From Eretmocerus hayati (lineage: Eukaryota; Arthropoda; Insecta; Hymenoptera; Aphelinidae): a DNA stretch of 64,000 nt. Position numbers and translations under genes: made by a program. This document shows positions 1 to 11,712 of this stretch, in pieces (position 1 is the stretch's first letter; every line of letters starts with the position of its first letter). The stretch is from the NCBI GenBank assembly GCA_029851415.1, contig CM056742.1:12255736-12319735 (forward strand), written 5' to 3'. The notes beneath the pieces are model-generated. The model was not told the origin of the DNA and made no database searches. It saw nothing but the letters and a program-made list of their open reading frames with translations.

Positions 1-1391
1 CAATTTTTAGATAAACGTAATAATCTTTAAGACAACATTGGATTCAATGAAAAATATGATCAAAAATTTGCTGGGGTGAGAACCAGGCCTGGTGAGAATT
101 CTCTTTAGAGAAAGCAGAGTAAGTGTATAATAATTTTGCATTCAGAATCAAATACTTTGGGATGTAACCATTCCGTTGTTTTGAATGTTTTGTCTGACTG
201 ATCTTAACTAGAATCGGCCACGTGAGTGTCGGTGACGTGATACTCGCGGTCTATTACTTGAGTTGGTTGTCGTGATCTGCTACTCAGGGTAATACTGATA
301 TTACAATGCTTGAGGTGGTCGTTGTGACCCAGCACTCGAGTCCTGGACAACGAGTGTCACTCCGTACTGAATCATGGCGGTCATTTCGAGCTCCGGACCT
401 CAAGTACTTCATATCGACAGTCGCCCTTGACACTGCATTATATGGTGACCAGCGTATAGTTTCAAATACTTTGAACAAATTAAAAGATCGAATTCTTTCA
501 AGAAGCATATTTGAACATAAAGTCATCTTCCAATTCCGAAGCCAAGATCAAAAATCGAATATCTAGCTCAAAGAGAAATTTTCTCCGGCTCTTGAAATTT
601 TGGGTTGTCTTACAGAAACGTATATAATTTTCATATCCAGCGTCCGTAATTAGAATTATGATGGTGTGATCTCTGGAACTAAATACTTTTCTGAGAACCT
701 GTGTAAAGGGAGTGGTACGATTTGGAAAATCACAACCAGATATCAACAATACTATCAAAAACGGCCTATTTTCTGTGAGCTGTTAAGAATTCGGAAATTC
801 GGCACGAGTTTCTCACATTACACAGCCTCAGAGAAGAGTATCATAAAACAGAGATCTGGCTAAGCTCTTGGTAGATTTTCGAGATCCCGGATTCCAAGTT
901 TGTTGTTAATTTGTAACCATCGCTTCAAAGTTTTTGAAAAATTGTATATTATTCGAATTTCACGTCACGCCTCGATCCGACATCCATTTTATATCAATGC
1001 TCCTGAGACGGTAGATAATAATTATCATGAGCGTGGAACAATTATAATTGACATTGGTTATATCGGTGACTCTCGCGCTCTATTGAGAGTATAGCAAGAT
1101 TTGAATTTGTGACACATCCTCGTTTCTATCTTATAATGACATATTCATGAATACGAATTTTATATTCTGACTGTTTATGTGAATTGCTTCCTTTAGCGAC
1201 TAGGAATTTTTCACAAAACACAGCAAAGAATATGCAGCTTTATTATGTAAAAGTGAAGGACGAAGAAGATTAAAATAATTTTCAATGATATAGGTGCATA
1301 CAACTACTGAACTATATTTTTGCGTCGCTCGAATGCACACCCGTAAATCATGAAATATGTCCTGTAATACTTTCTGAACGAGTTTTTGAAT
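1..1391. other. Unassigned AT-rich sequence
   Basis: I recognise no gene, RNA or repeat structure here. Open frames are all under 90 codons, lie on both strands and overlap each other, as expected by chance in AT-rich DNA. Confidence 0.5.
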
Positions 1392-1440
1392 GAGAGAGAG
1401 ATAGATAGATAGATATCCTTTATTCGTCATACGACAAAAT
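1392..1440 (-). mobile_element. 3' tail of a LINE (CR1-group-like), minus strand
   Basis: Read on the minus strand, this stretch has an AATAAAGG motif followed by ATATCTATCTATC repeats and then CT repeats. That is the same terminal arrangement (AATAAAGG, then TATC repeats) as the LINE ending at 36337. Only the tail is recognisable. The element is therefore strongly 5' truncated, or its body lies in the unrecognised sequence at 1440-1550. Confidence 0.45.
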
Positions 1441-1549
1441 ACACCTACATATTTTCATATGCGTCACATATATATATATATATATAAAATTAATAAATAT
1501 TCCGATAAATTCATATCAAGGAATAATTTTATATCTCTATTAATCTAAT

Positions 1550-1550
<1 letters not shown>

Positions 1551-1617
<67 letters not shown>
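1551..1617. repeat. (GA)n microsatellite abutting the R1-type element
   Basis: A nearly perfect GA dinucleotide run of about 65 bp ends two or three bases before the first ATG of the retrotransposon ORF1. A second GA-rich tract follows the element's 3' end (about 6456-6500). Together they suggest insertion into, or expansion from, a GA microsatellite. Confidence 0.9.
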
Positions 1618-1619
<2 letters not shown>

Positions 1620-3057
1620 GGACATCGATCGGTTCCCCACACCTGAGAACGCCAGTCGACAAAGAAGTGGAGACAAGGCCCCCGATCTAATGGAAGGATG
1701 GAGGGACTTGAAAATGTGCCGAGAACAGATGGAGGAGAAGACTCATCTTCTCCTCGACCACCTGAACTTGGTCATAGGGATAGCCGAGTCTGCCTCCAAC
1801 ATCCCAGAAGGAACTCAGGGCGACATGGAAGAGCTCAAGAAGATTGGCCACGCTCTCGAAGGCCTACTTGCGGCAGACAAAGGGAAGAGAGCGGCTTCCG
1901 AGACGACACTTCTCGAAGCGGAGAAGACCCTAAAAATGAAGAGGGGTGCGCAGCCCTCTGGGCCAGCCGCGTCGGGAAGCGGCACACAGGGAAGGGGGGC
2001 GAATAAACCGGAATCGCGACAAGGGAAACAGCACGATACGAAGAGGACGCGACGCGGACATCCATCGGGAGCCCTCGAAACACCGCGCTCGACATCGACT
2101 CCTAATAGGCCCAAGCAGGACGGGCCTTGGCAGGAAGTGGTCTCTAAGAGAAATACAAAGAGGGCAAAGGAAAGCGGTCGATCAAGTGACACCGCTGGAA
2201 AGAAGGCAAAGATGAAGCCAAGAAGAGCGAAATCCGACGCCGTTCTCGTCACGGCAAACCAAGGTGGGTTAAGCTACGCAGATATGCTGCGCAAGATAAA
2301 GACGGATGACCTTAATGAAGAAGTGGGCTCTAAAGTCACGGGCATCCGCAAGACACAGGAAGGACAAATCATCATTGAACTGAGGGAGGGCACCGACGCT
2401 GCAGCCATCAAAGCGGCTCTGACACCAGTCGTCGGGCAAGAAGGGGCCGTCCACTGCCTCGCAAATAGCATGACCCCCGAGGTTCTCGAAGTCGACTACG
2501 ATGTCGACAAAACTAAAGTGCAGAAGGACCTCGCGAAGGCCCTACCAGAAAACGAGGATGGAGCCATAATAGTCAAGAGCCTGCGAAACGGCTCCCGAGG
2601 CACCCAAACAGCGGTTGTGTCCATCCCAGCGAGGCTCGCTCACCGCCTCCTGGACTGGAAAGAACCCAAGGTGGGATGGAGCAGAGTGAGAATCCGCGAG
2701 GAGGGAGGCATCCCACGCTGCTATAACTGCCGAGAGTATGGCCACAAGGCCTCAGGCTGCAAAAAAGAGAAGGCAGAGGAACGTCAACCGAAACTCTGCT
2801 TCCAGTGCGGTGAACCAGGACACCTCGCCGCTACCTGTAAAGAGAAACCAAAATGCCTCAGCTGCGTGGCTATCGGAACCAGATCTGACCACAGGTCAGG
2901 CTCCAGCAACTGCACAGCCTACCAAAACGCGAGGGCGACATATAGACGCAGGGGGGGGGAAGAAATGGCTAACTTCATCCAAGCCAACCTCAGGAGAAGC
3001 GGGGACGCTTGTGACCTCCTACACACTGCCGCCAAAGAAGGGGTATCGATGTTCTGA
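1618..3057 (+). CDS. ORF1 (Gag-like nucleic-acid-binding protein) of R1-type element
   Basis: The open frame is 479 codons, beginning at the ATG directly after the GA tract. The N-terminal half is charged and rich in Lys, Arg, Ser and Gly, as in retrotransposon Gag proteins. The C-terminal part has three zinc knuckles: CYNC...H...C at residues 368-381, CFQC...H...C at 394-407 (both C-x2-C-x4-H-x4-C), and a longer R1-type CLSC...HRSGS..C at 413-432. Such proteins coat the element RNA to form the RNP. ORF1 proper probably ends near residue 445. In this copy the frame runs on into the start of ORF2 (MANFIQ, nt 2965) across a run of nine G at 2951-2959, so a length change in that run may have removed the natural ORF1 stop. 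Confidence 0.88.
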
Positions 3058-5995
3058 TCATCTCCGAACCGCCTCGGAAGCGCGAACTTTCCCGTTCCAC
3101 ATTCGATCACTGGGGAACCGCTGTAATTCGGATCACGAATCCCGCGATCCGCGAGACTGAACCAGCTGTTAGTGGCCGTGGTTATGCTCGAAAGACCATA
3201 GGGGGCACAGCTGTATACAGCTGCTACTACTCGCCGTCGCTCAAGACGCACGAATTTGAAGACGAGCTCCACGACCTAGAAGAGGATGTGAGGCAATGGG
3301 GGAGCCCAGCTATAATCGCGGGAGATTTGAACTCCAAGGAACCGACTTGGAGCGGGGGGCCGCGCGATAGACGGGGGGTAATACTCGCTGATGCCATGGA
3401 GGCATTGGGATTAGTGCTCGCGAACGAGACGGGGGTTATCACCTATTACCGGCACGACACTCGGTCCCGGGAGGGAGGTTCATCATCGGTCCTCGACCTG
3501 ACGTTCATGAGCCCGTCGCTCGTGGGACGTATGACATCGTGGGAAGTTCTGGACACGGAAACACTGAGTGACCATCGACATATTCGGTTTCGACTTAGGA
3601 CTGACGGACAGAGACAGACGACACGCAGACATCGACCAACGGGGTGGCAGGTACGGAAGCTGGACGAAGGAAAATTCCGGGAATCGATAGGAACAGTCAA
3701 AGATCTCCCGATGACCTCCGCCTCGGACGAGGCTGTGGCGATGATAACATCTGCCATCACGAGAGCTTGCGACGCGTCGATGCCTCGCAGGACAACACCA
3801 TGTTTCTGGAGGAAACCAGAGTACTGGATCACCGATGAGATCAAGGCTCTACGAAGAACGAGCAACAAGAAAAGGAGGACCGCATGGCGATCAAGGAAGC
3901 TGCAACAACCATCGCTGGCGGAAGATGACAGAGCGTACAAAGAAGCAAAGAAGAGTCTCGTTCTAGCCATCCGGAGGAGCAAAGAGAAGTGCTGGGGTGA
4001 ACTGTGCGACATGGTTAACGAAGACCCTGGGGCACGCCATATCGCGTGGTCATGTCAAAGGTCCGACCCCGGAAGGGCAACCCAGCACCGACCGATGCAG
4101 CAACATTGCGCACCATCGTGGAAGACCTCTTCTCAGCAGGAGAACCCAGAGTTACATTCCCTACGGAGAGCGAAGACCCCATCCCGCTCTTCACTATGCA
4201 AGAGCTACTCATAGCGGCGAAGAGAATGCCGAACGGCAAGGCCCCTGGCCTGGATGGCATCCCAAACGAGGCTCTGAAACTGGTCTTCAAATACAAGCCA
4301 GATCTACTCCTCGACCTCTTCAACATCTGTCTGAGCGCGGGAACTTTCCCGGACAAGTGGAAACGCCAGAAGCTGGTCCTGATACCTAAGGGTCAAGGAG
4401 GTCAACGCCCTCTCAGCATGCTCGACAATATCGGGAAAATGTACGAGAGGATGGTGCTCAACAGGGTGGAAAAAGCCTACGAAGAAGGCGGTGGGCTATC
4501 ACCAATGCAGTTCGGGTTCCGGAAGGGACGGAGCACTGTGCACGCGATCGAGGCGGTCCAAGAACGGGTTCAAGCGTCGGTAGGGAACCCATAACAAGGA
4601 AGAGGAGGATTCTGTGCCATCATTGCGTTGGACATAAAGAACGCATTCAACTGCGCGAGCTGGGAGCGAGTCTATCAATCCCAAGCAGGTAAAGTGCCCC
4701 CCTATCTACTAGCCGTCACGAGTGACTACCTGCGGAACAGGACCCTCGTGTACGACACCGACGAGGGACAAGAGATTCGGGTACTGTCCGCCGGAATCGG
4801 ACAGGGATCAGTCTCCGGGCCGTTCAACTGGAACACCCAGTATGACAGCTTACTGTCTATCGAACTGCCAGAAGGAGTGATAATAGTGGCTTTCACGGAC
4901 GACGCGGGACTCATAGTATGGGCTGACAACGAGGAACTCTTGGGTAGACGCGCGAACGAAGCGCTGGCCCGAGTCTACGAGTGGATGATTAGCAGGCTTC
5001 TGGAGCTCGCTGTCAAGAAGTGCGAAGCAATCGTGGTCACAAGGCGTAGGAAGTTTGACTTACCCCGGTTTTATATCAACGGGCAAGAGATTCCACGGAA
5101 GACAGAGCTGAAATACCTCGGTGTATGGCTCGACGACAAGTGGTCGTTCAAAAAGCACATCCAGGAAGCCGCCCAGAAGGCGAGCAGGGTCGGTGCGGCG
5201 CTCCAGTGGCTTATGCCGAATATCGGAGGACCCAAGGAAAAGAGGCGCGCACTTCTCAACACCGTCACTACCTCCATCATGCTGTACGGTGCACCCGTGT
5301 GAGGGAAGAGAGTAGAGAAGACCATCATCGAGAAGAGAATGGGGCCTGTCCACCGAAGAGCGGCCCTGAGGAGTATCCGTGCCTACCGCACTATGTCAGG
5401 AGATGCGGCTTACGTATTGGCGAGTACTCCGCCCATCCACTTGCTCGTCGCGGAGCGAGTGAGGATCTGGGACCGCCAGAAAGCGATCGGACCCGAACGA
5501 GTACTCACTCCGACGATGAAGGAGATCATCCGCGACAACGAGAAGGAAACCACCCTTGAGCATTGGCAAACTGAGTAGGATTCGCCATTTGCAAACGGCA
5601 GATGGACGCACCGGCTGATCCGTGACGTAGCCAAGTGGGCGGAACGCACCCACGGAGAGATGGACTACTGGACGACGCAGGCACTGAGCGATCATGGTTG
5701 CTTCGGTTCCTATCTAATCAGGTTCAAGAAGAGGACGACCCCAGCATGTCAGTCATGCGGGGACGAATGGGATGACGCCGAACATGCCCTGTTCAAGTGC
5801 AGCGACACCCGGAGAGAGCGCGCCGAGCTGGATGAATGGCTGGGTGCTCAACTAACACCTGAGAATCTCGTCCCGTACTTGCTCCGCAACCAGGAGACAT
5901 GGGATAGACTCACCGGATACATCAAGCTGGTGATGACCCGCAAAGAGGAGAAAGAGAGGGAAGTAAGGCGCCTCGAAGCAGGCGAATTACAGTGA
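2965..5995 (+). pseudogene. ORF2 (endonuclease-reverse transcriptase) of R1-type element, broken
   Basis: ORF2 begins at MANFIQANLRRSGDACDLL (nt 2965), a typical R1 ORF2 start, and ends at 5995, about 1010 codons in all, near the normal R1 length. Endonuclease signatures: IDVLIISEPPR (about 3045), IIAGDLNSKEPTW (about 3310-3350) and SDHR (about 3570). Reverse transcriptase signatures: GKAPGLDGIP (about 4238), GFRKGRSTVHAIEAVQ (about 4510), LDIKNAFN (about 4628), GQGSVSGP (about 4800) and the catalytic FTDD at 4892-4903, where most relatives have F/YADD. A C-terminal CCHC motif (CQSCGDEWDD..H....C) lies near 5750. Breaks: an indel near 3043, a one-base loss near 4028 within DPWG, and stops at 4592-4594 (TAA), 5300-5302 (TGA) and 5576-5578 (TAG). 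The last two are each one change from TGG. Confidence 0.92.
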
Positions 5996-6455
5996 CTCTG
6001 CCGATTGAAACAGAAGAGGCCCAAATGATTCCAGGAGGAATCTGATGCACTGAAGAGGGAAGAAAGAAGAAAGAAGAAAGAGAGGGAACAATGAAGAATG
6101 AAGATAGAAGATGCCGACAAGTGGCCGAAGAGAGAAGATGGAGAAGAGGAACGCTCGCAATCGAGCGCGAGACATGCCGCTCATCCTGAAGTAATGCTCA
6201 GGCGGTTCCGGGATGAGATGGTAGATGCAGGTGGATCTCCTTCTTGATTGCCCGATGCCCTAGGCATCGGACATCGAGGGGAGATGGATATTACACGGCC
6301 GGGCCCACCTCTCGGTGGGCCCCACCCAAACCCGTGTCCCGCCTGGTATGGCCTGCGTGGGCTATGCGTAGTCCGCGTAAGCTGAACCAGTCCGGTGTCT
6401 GGGGACGGATCCGAGGGATCCTGAGGCAGATTTTGCCCTCTAACCACCTTGAAAG
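5996..6455 (+). other. 3' UTR of R1-type element with two perfect hairpins
   Basis: This follows the ORF2 stop. It contains a perfect 8-bp stem with a 3-base loop at 6252-6270 (CCGATGCC/GGCATCGG) and a perfect 9-bp stem with a 4-base loop at 6301-6322 (GGGCCCACC/GGTGGGCCC). The region is more GC-rich than its surroundings. In target-primed reverse transcription the 3' UTR is normally what the element's own reverse transcriptase recognises; that role here is inferred from the position. Confidence 0.6.
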
Positions 6456-6500
6456 AAAAAAGAAAAAAAAAGAGAAAAAGAGAAAGAGAGAGAGAGAGAA
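6456..6500. repeat. A/G-rich tract ending in (GA)n at the 3' end of the R1-type element
   Basis: An AAAG/AAAAAG-rich stretch passes into about eight GA repeats. It mirrors the GA tract at 1551-1617 and is best read as the 3' target-side remnant. Confidence 0.75.
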
Positions 6501-6970
6501 TGAATAGCTATTGTGTGAGCACGGAATCTCATTTTGATTAAAGAATTGATTATCAGATGTTGTTAACTCATAATCAAGACTTGGACTGCTCATAACAAAA
6601 ACTCGTACAGTTGTCCATTTTATAGAATTATCTCAGCCAGGTACTAGATGATTATTCAGAAGGTTTAGAACATGAAATTATATCCACACGAATTTTTCTC
6701 ATATTCCAGAGTCTGTCCTGGTAGTCATGACAGCCTTTGAATGCCTGTCAATTGATCAATCGTTTTGACAGATGAGCTCAACAGTGTTTTTCAAACAAAC
6801 GATCGATATCGCTAAGAAAATCTAGGTTCAGATGCCCCAAATTCCCCCGACGAGCTTCCTCGAGATAATAACTCAAAATATAATAAGACTTTTTTTTTAA
6901 TATTCATTATTCTCCCGTGTCTTTCTCTAGAACTCATTTATTCCACCTTCATTTACCTAAATATAGTATA
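6501..6970. other. Unassigned sequence
   Basis: AT-rich, with no open frame or repeat structure that I can support. Confidence 0.4.
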
Positions 6971-7390
6971 TTATGATACAAGGGTTCAAACGATGGTTTT
7001 CGCACTTCAAGTGACTTTTTTAGGCCCGAACCGCAGGTGAGGGTCTAAATAGTCACGAGAAAGCGAAAGCCATTGCGCCCGAGTATCATACTATGTTTTT
7101 TGATCTTCTGTGAGCAAATGAAAAGCGAAAAACAGTGTGCAAATGACTCTTTTGCGCACAGACGATCAAAATAGTACATCTCGATACAAGGGCGTAAAAC
7201 GTTTTATTCGCGAGCGAGTGATGGATTTCCGCCCCGAGCCGCAGGCGAGGGTCGGAATCATCACGAGGATGCGAATGATAGGTTTTACGCCCGTGTATCG
7301 AACTATACTTTTCGATAAACTGTGAGTAAAAGAAGACAAACTGTGCGCAAAGTGCACTTTTACGCACAGTGTATCGAAAAATATTTTTTG
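6970..7390. repeat. Hairpin-chain repeat (MITE-like), copy 1
   Basis: The tract is a row of imperfect palindromes. One runs from GATACAAGGGTTCAAACGATGG to CCATTGCGCCCGAGTATC (about 6978-7093), then a shorter one (about 7100-7168), a third from CGATACAAGGGCGTAAAACG to GTTTTACGCCCGTGTATCG (about 7184-7308), and a fourth (about 7313-7378). A CCGAGCCGCAGGYGAGGGTC core is shared by the larger hairpins. A second copy is at 29255-29465 and starts with the same AGTATATTATGATACAAGGG, so this is a dispersed family. Short open frames over it are artefacts. Confidence 0.75.
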
Positions 7391-9431
7391 AGCATTCTCC
7401 ATCGATTGGTTCATACCGGATTTGAGCTGTATTCGTAAACCACGATTGAAATGAAGTTTCTTTCCACAAAAATCAACATTTTTATCAAAACTTTCATTTC
7501 AATCATACAATCCAAATTCAACTCGAATTCGGTATTAACCAACCGATGAAGGATGCTTGGAAGATATATATGTAGATCATTGAAAGTTTGGTGGATTGCT
7601 TGTATAGGAAGATAGGGAGGAAAATCAATGATAAAAATATATACTTCACTACATGTATCAATACTCTGCTTCATTTGCCATCGAAACAACATCCTGCAAA
7701 ATTTAGGATCCCAAATCAACTCCCCGACGTATTCTTGGCAGCTCATTTCGCTTCGAGGAAGCATTCTGCTGATCTCTTTCAGCAGCGTCTTTTTGGGCTG
7801 ATTTTAGTAAAGATCTGGCAGCCGAAATTCTTGAAGAATGAATGTGCCCCTCTATAAAATGTAGGATTCTAGGAAGGAAATTACGAGACGCGTAGTATTT
7901 CGCTTATTCGAAAGCCTTTTCTCTTTGAAAATTTTCAAATTTTGAATTTTGGAGGCTCAGAGCGACGTTTTTGGGAATTCCCTCTTTGACATTGAAAAAA
8001 AGTCAAAACAGATCGGCCAACTCTTTAGACACTCCAATAGTTCACAAGCCTCATAATCAAATGCATTATATTGACGAGAAAAAATGTGTATGGGATAGAA
8101 ATGAGTGGAAAATTTTTGCCAAAAATCGATAATACACGAAAAATGAACAAAACTCAATTTCTCCGAAGCATCCTCTCAATCTCGGCTGAAATTTTTTTTT
8201 GGAATAACTCCATCACATAATAAATACGCTATAAATAGATCTTATCTGCAATTTATGGTTGAGGACTGCCCTATAATTCATGTTGAAATGAAAAAAGAGC
8301 ATAATATCATTCATGTGTAAATCTCATACTAACTGGGAAGGCCGCATAATTTGTGAATTCGAAATGCTCCTTGTCATATTGACCAATGGCATCGTACTTC
8401 CATCAATAGAGCTCCAGTTTCCCACGAAAATTCTGTGAAAATAACTTCCGGAACTGGAATCATCACTGCATTACTCGAGGTATCCATCTAAACAATTTGA
8501 AATTCAATTCAAGCTTTTTGTACAGCCATCTCAATTGACTTTCACACTCGGTTTTTACGTGAATAATATTCTTTCCTCTTTTTCAGCTCAAGATCAATCA
8601 TAGAGTAGCCCTCAATCATAAAGTGCAGATCAGACCAAGTTTAGCGTATTCATTATATAATGAGGTCTACCCAAAGAATTTTTATGCCCTCAAAAAGATG
8701 ATGGTTTCAAGTAATCGAGTTTTGAACGGTTTTCGTATAATATCACTCCCTAGCAAATTCTAAAACCATTTTAGCCCCATATCAAATTTTTTGGCAATAT
8801 CATGCATTCGATCACAAGGTTTGAGAAATATGGGAGTATCTGGAAAGCTGCCCTATTTATTGACCATCGCTCAATTATAAAAGCTCAATTCCCGCAAAAA
8901 TCGCTATGACCCTCCAAAACTCAAAAGCTGAATATGTTTTTGAAGGGGAGCGCGGCTTCTGACCAAACAAGAAAATAAGAGTCCCGTCGTTTCTTCCCCA
9001 GTATCATATATATAAGAGCGGGGCAGATTCGTTGTTCAAGAATTTTTGGCTGCCCGATATTAACTGGAATCAATTTATATGAGTTAAATTTGCAGCCCAC
9101 TTTGGCGATCTACTGTTCAAAATGGAAATCGGCATCCAACTATTTTTTGATATTTCAACGATCCCCGCACGAAGGTCGCCGATCCACAATGAATATTAGT
9201 CATCTGTACAATGAGAACTCATAAAGTGATGAGATCTATTAGCGAAATCGCGCTACATCAATATAACTAACGCACCATCTGCTCCGTAGCTTTCTAACGT
9301 TTGGTTTGTTCACATTCTCGTAGCAGACGAACTACGTGAAATTAGCCGCTCGGAGTGAAAGCATTAGAAGCGCCCTGAATATGGTTTCTTAGAGGAAAAA
9401 TCCATCGTTAGACGCCAACGCTGATGCAAGG
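7391..9431. other. Unassigned intergenic sequence
   Basis: Two kb of AT-rich DNA. The open frames of 60-117 codons show no family motif and no exon-like splice pattern. I see no tRNA or clear repeat. Confidence 0.4.
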
Positions 9432-11432
9432 TTGGTCATGACCAAAACCATAACCACAACCAACGACTATGAATTCGGAACTATGTGGAGATGATGAGAT
9501 TAACGAAACATTATACTACACTGAAATCTGTCAGAAAGCATTCAAGAATCTTCCGGAATAAAATTGCTGTAATATTTACAATGAAATTTTGGAGGAAAAC
9601 TTCGGAATACTACTTTTGGAAGATCCACTGGAATCCTTCAGCAAACCTCCACGAAGTTGGCCCGAATATTTTGGGAGAAAATTGAAGACAGATTGCTAGT
9701 GAATCATCGCAAAAATATATAATGAGATGTTCATGGAGTATTGCACTGGGATCTTTAAAAGAGCTTTCAGGTACCGATCAACAGTGTTCCAGAAAGCTTT
9801 CAGGAAAATCATCGAAAATCTTCCGACGCAAGATTGCTAGGATATTGTCGTGCATAATTGCAGAAATATTCCAAAGTCATTTTTTTGCAATATTACACTG
9901 GAATCTTTCAGTAATCTTTCAGGAATCTTCCGAAAATCTTCCGTATCAGGATTACTGGAATGTTGTTTGTAGAATATTGCAGGGATATTTTGAAGTGATA
10001 TCGCAATAATATTGCAGTGGAATCTTCCATAAAGCTCCCAAAAACCTTTCTAAAATTTTCTCCTTCACAACTGCTGAGGAATTGTCAATGGAATATTGAT
10101 GAAATGTATGAAGGCCATACTTTTGGGATACTGGAAAATGTTTTCCAAGGACCATTGGAAAACTTCTTGAGAATTTCTCCGAATCAATATTGCTGACAGA
10201 TTGTCAGTGGAATATGTTGCAAGAATGTTTGAAGATGATGTTTTGGAAATATTGCACGGAAATTTATCAACGAAGCTATCAGAATACCTCTCAAAAACCT
10301 TTCGGGAAGCTTCCCAAGCCCTCCCAGAGACCTTCCAGTGCATGTTTGCTGGGAAAATGTCGTGCATCATTACAGAAATATTTCCCAGTCAAACTCTTGA
10401 AATGTTGCACTGAAATCCTCCAGAAACCTTTCAGAAATCTTTCAGCGTGAGGTTTCTGAAAGATTTCCGTGCAACATTTCAAGAATTTGGCTTGAAAATA
10501 TTTCTGCAATATTGCACGACACTTTCCTAACAACCTTGCACTGGAAGCTTCCCGAAAGATTTTTGAGAGGTTTCTGAGAGCTTCCTTGATAACATTTCCG
10601 TGTAATATTTCCGAAACATCATCTTCAAACATTCTTGCAACATATTCCACTGACAGTCTATCAGCAATATTGATTCGGAGAAATTCTCGAAAGGTTTTCC
10701 AATGGTCCTTGGAAAATTTTATCGATATCCCAAAAGTATGGCTTTCATACATTTCATCAACATTCCATTGACAATTCCTTGGCGATTGTGGTGGAGAAAA
10801 TTCTAGGGAGGTTTCTGACAGTTTTGTAAAAGATTCCAGTGCGATATTATAGCGATATCACTTCAAAATATCCCTGCAATACTCTACAAACAACATTCCA
10901 GTAATCCTGATTCGGAAGTTCTTCGAAGGATTCCTGAAAGATTACTGAAAGATTCCAGAATATTGATTCAGAAATATTGCAAAAAAATGACTTTGGAATA
11001 TTCCTGCAATATTGCACGATAATATCCTAGCAAACTTGCATCGGAAGATTTTCGATGAATTGCCTGAAAGCTTTCTGGAACACTGTTGATCGGTACCTGA
11101 AAGCTCTTTCAAAGATCCCAGGGCAATATCCATGAACATCGCACTATATATGCCTGCGATGATCCACTGGCAACCTGTCTTCAATTTTCTCCCAAAATAT
11201 TCGGGCCAAGTTCGTGGAGGTTTGCTGAAGGATTCCAGTGGATCTTCCAAAAGTAGTATTCCGAAGTTTTTCTCCAAAATTTCATTGTAACTATTTAAGC
11301 AATCTTATTCCGGAAGATTTTTAATGCTTTCTGACAGATTTGAGTGGAATTTGATGTTTCGTGAATGTCATCATCTCCATAGGCCCGAATTCATGGTCGT
11401 TGGTTGTGGTTATGGTTTTGGTCATGACCAAT
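9432..11432. mobile_element. 2-kb foldback element with arms of about 1 kb
   Basis: The left half (9432 to about 10445) is the inverted complement of the right half (about 10448-11432). Roughly 90% of bases match in the stretches I aligned by eye. The termini are TTGGTCATGACCAAAACC and its complement. The short spacer lies around 10445. Both arms are built of short degenerate units resembling AATCTTCCAGAAATATTGCAGTGG. A solo terminus (GGTCATGACCCAAACCAACG) with the same units follows at about 12484-12650. Neither arm has an open frame likely to be a transposase. A transcript across the element would form a very long hairpin RNA. Confidence 0.9.
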
Positions 11433-11712
11433 ACCTCGCATGGTACGCGATTCAAAAGTTAGGTCGGAAAAATAGTTTTGAGTCAACATATTTGGGCTAG
11501 TGTACTGAATGTGACTACAACGACTAGTCTATTGAAATATCAGTGGTGGAAACTGTCCTATATGCACTAAATTATGATTCGTGCTCTTGCGAGGTCGACA
11601 AGGTTATGAATCAAGACCATAGTTGTAGCGAATGCGTGGTTAACTCATTCTATGCGTAGGAGACAGTTCTTACCACTAGAATTTTTTCCAGACTAGCGGC
11701 TGTGGTCACATT

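Larger units (their letters stand above)
1551..6500 (+). mobile_element. R1-clade non-LTR retrotransposon, almost full length, inactivated
   Basis: The element has a Gag-like ORF1 with three zinc knuckles, then an ORF2 with an APE-type endonuclease, a reverse transcriptase and a C-terminal CCHC motif. This is the standard R1-clade order. It has no RNase H and no poly(A) tail. The 3' UTR (5996-6455) contains two perfect hairpins and ends in an A/G-rich, GA-repeat tract. Essentially no 5' UTR separates the GA microsatellite from the ORF1 start. Two frameshifts and three in-frame stops in ORF2 mean this copy cannot encode an intact polyprotein, but little of the element seems to be missing. Clade assignment rests on the knuckle pattern, the endonuclease and the C-terminal motif; a phylogeny was not possible. 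Confidence 0.9.

Noticed and set aside
1815..2252. A 145-codon minus-strand frame overlapping ORF1 of the R1-type element.
   Set aside because: It is a shadow of the GC-richer ORF1 coding strand. The zinc knuckles and homology signals are on the plus strand.
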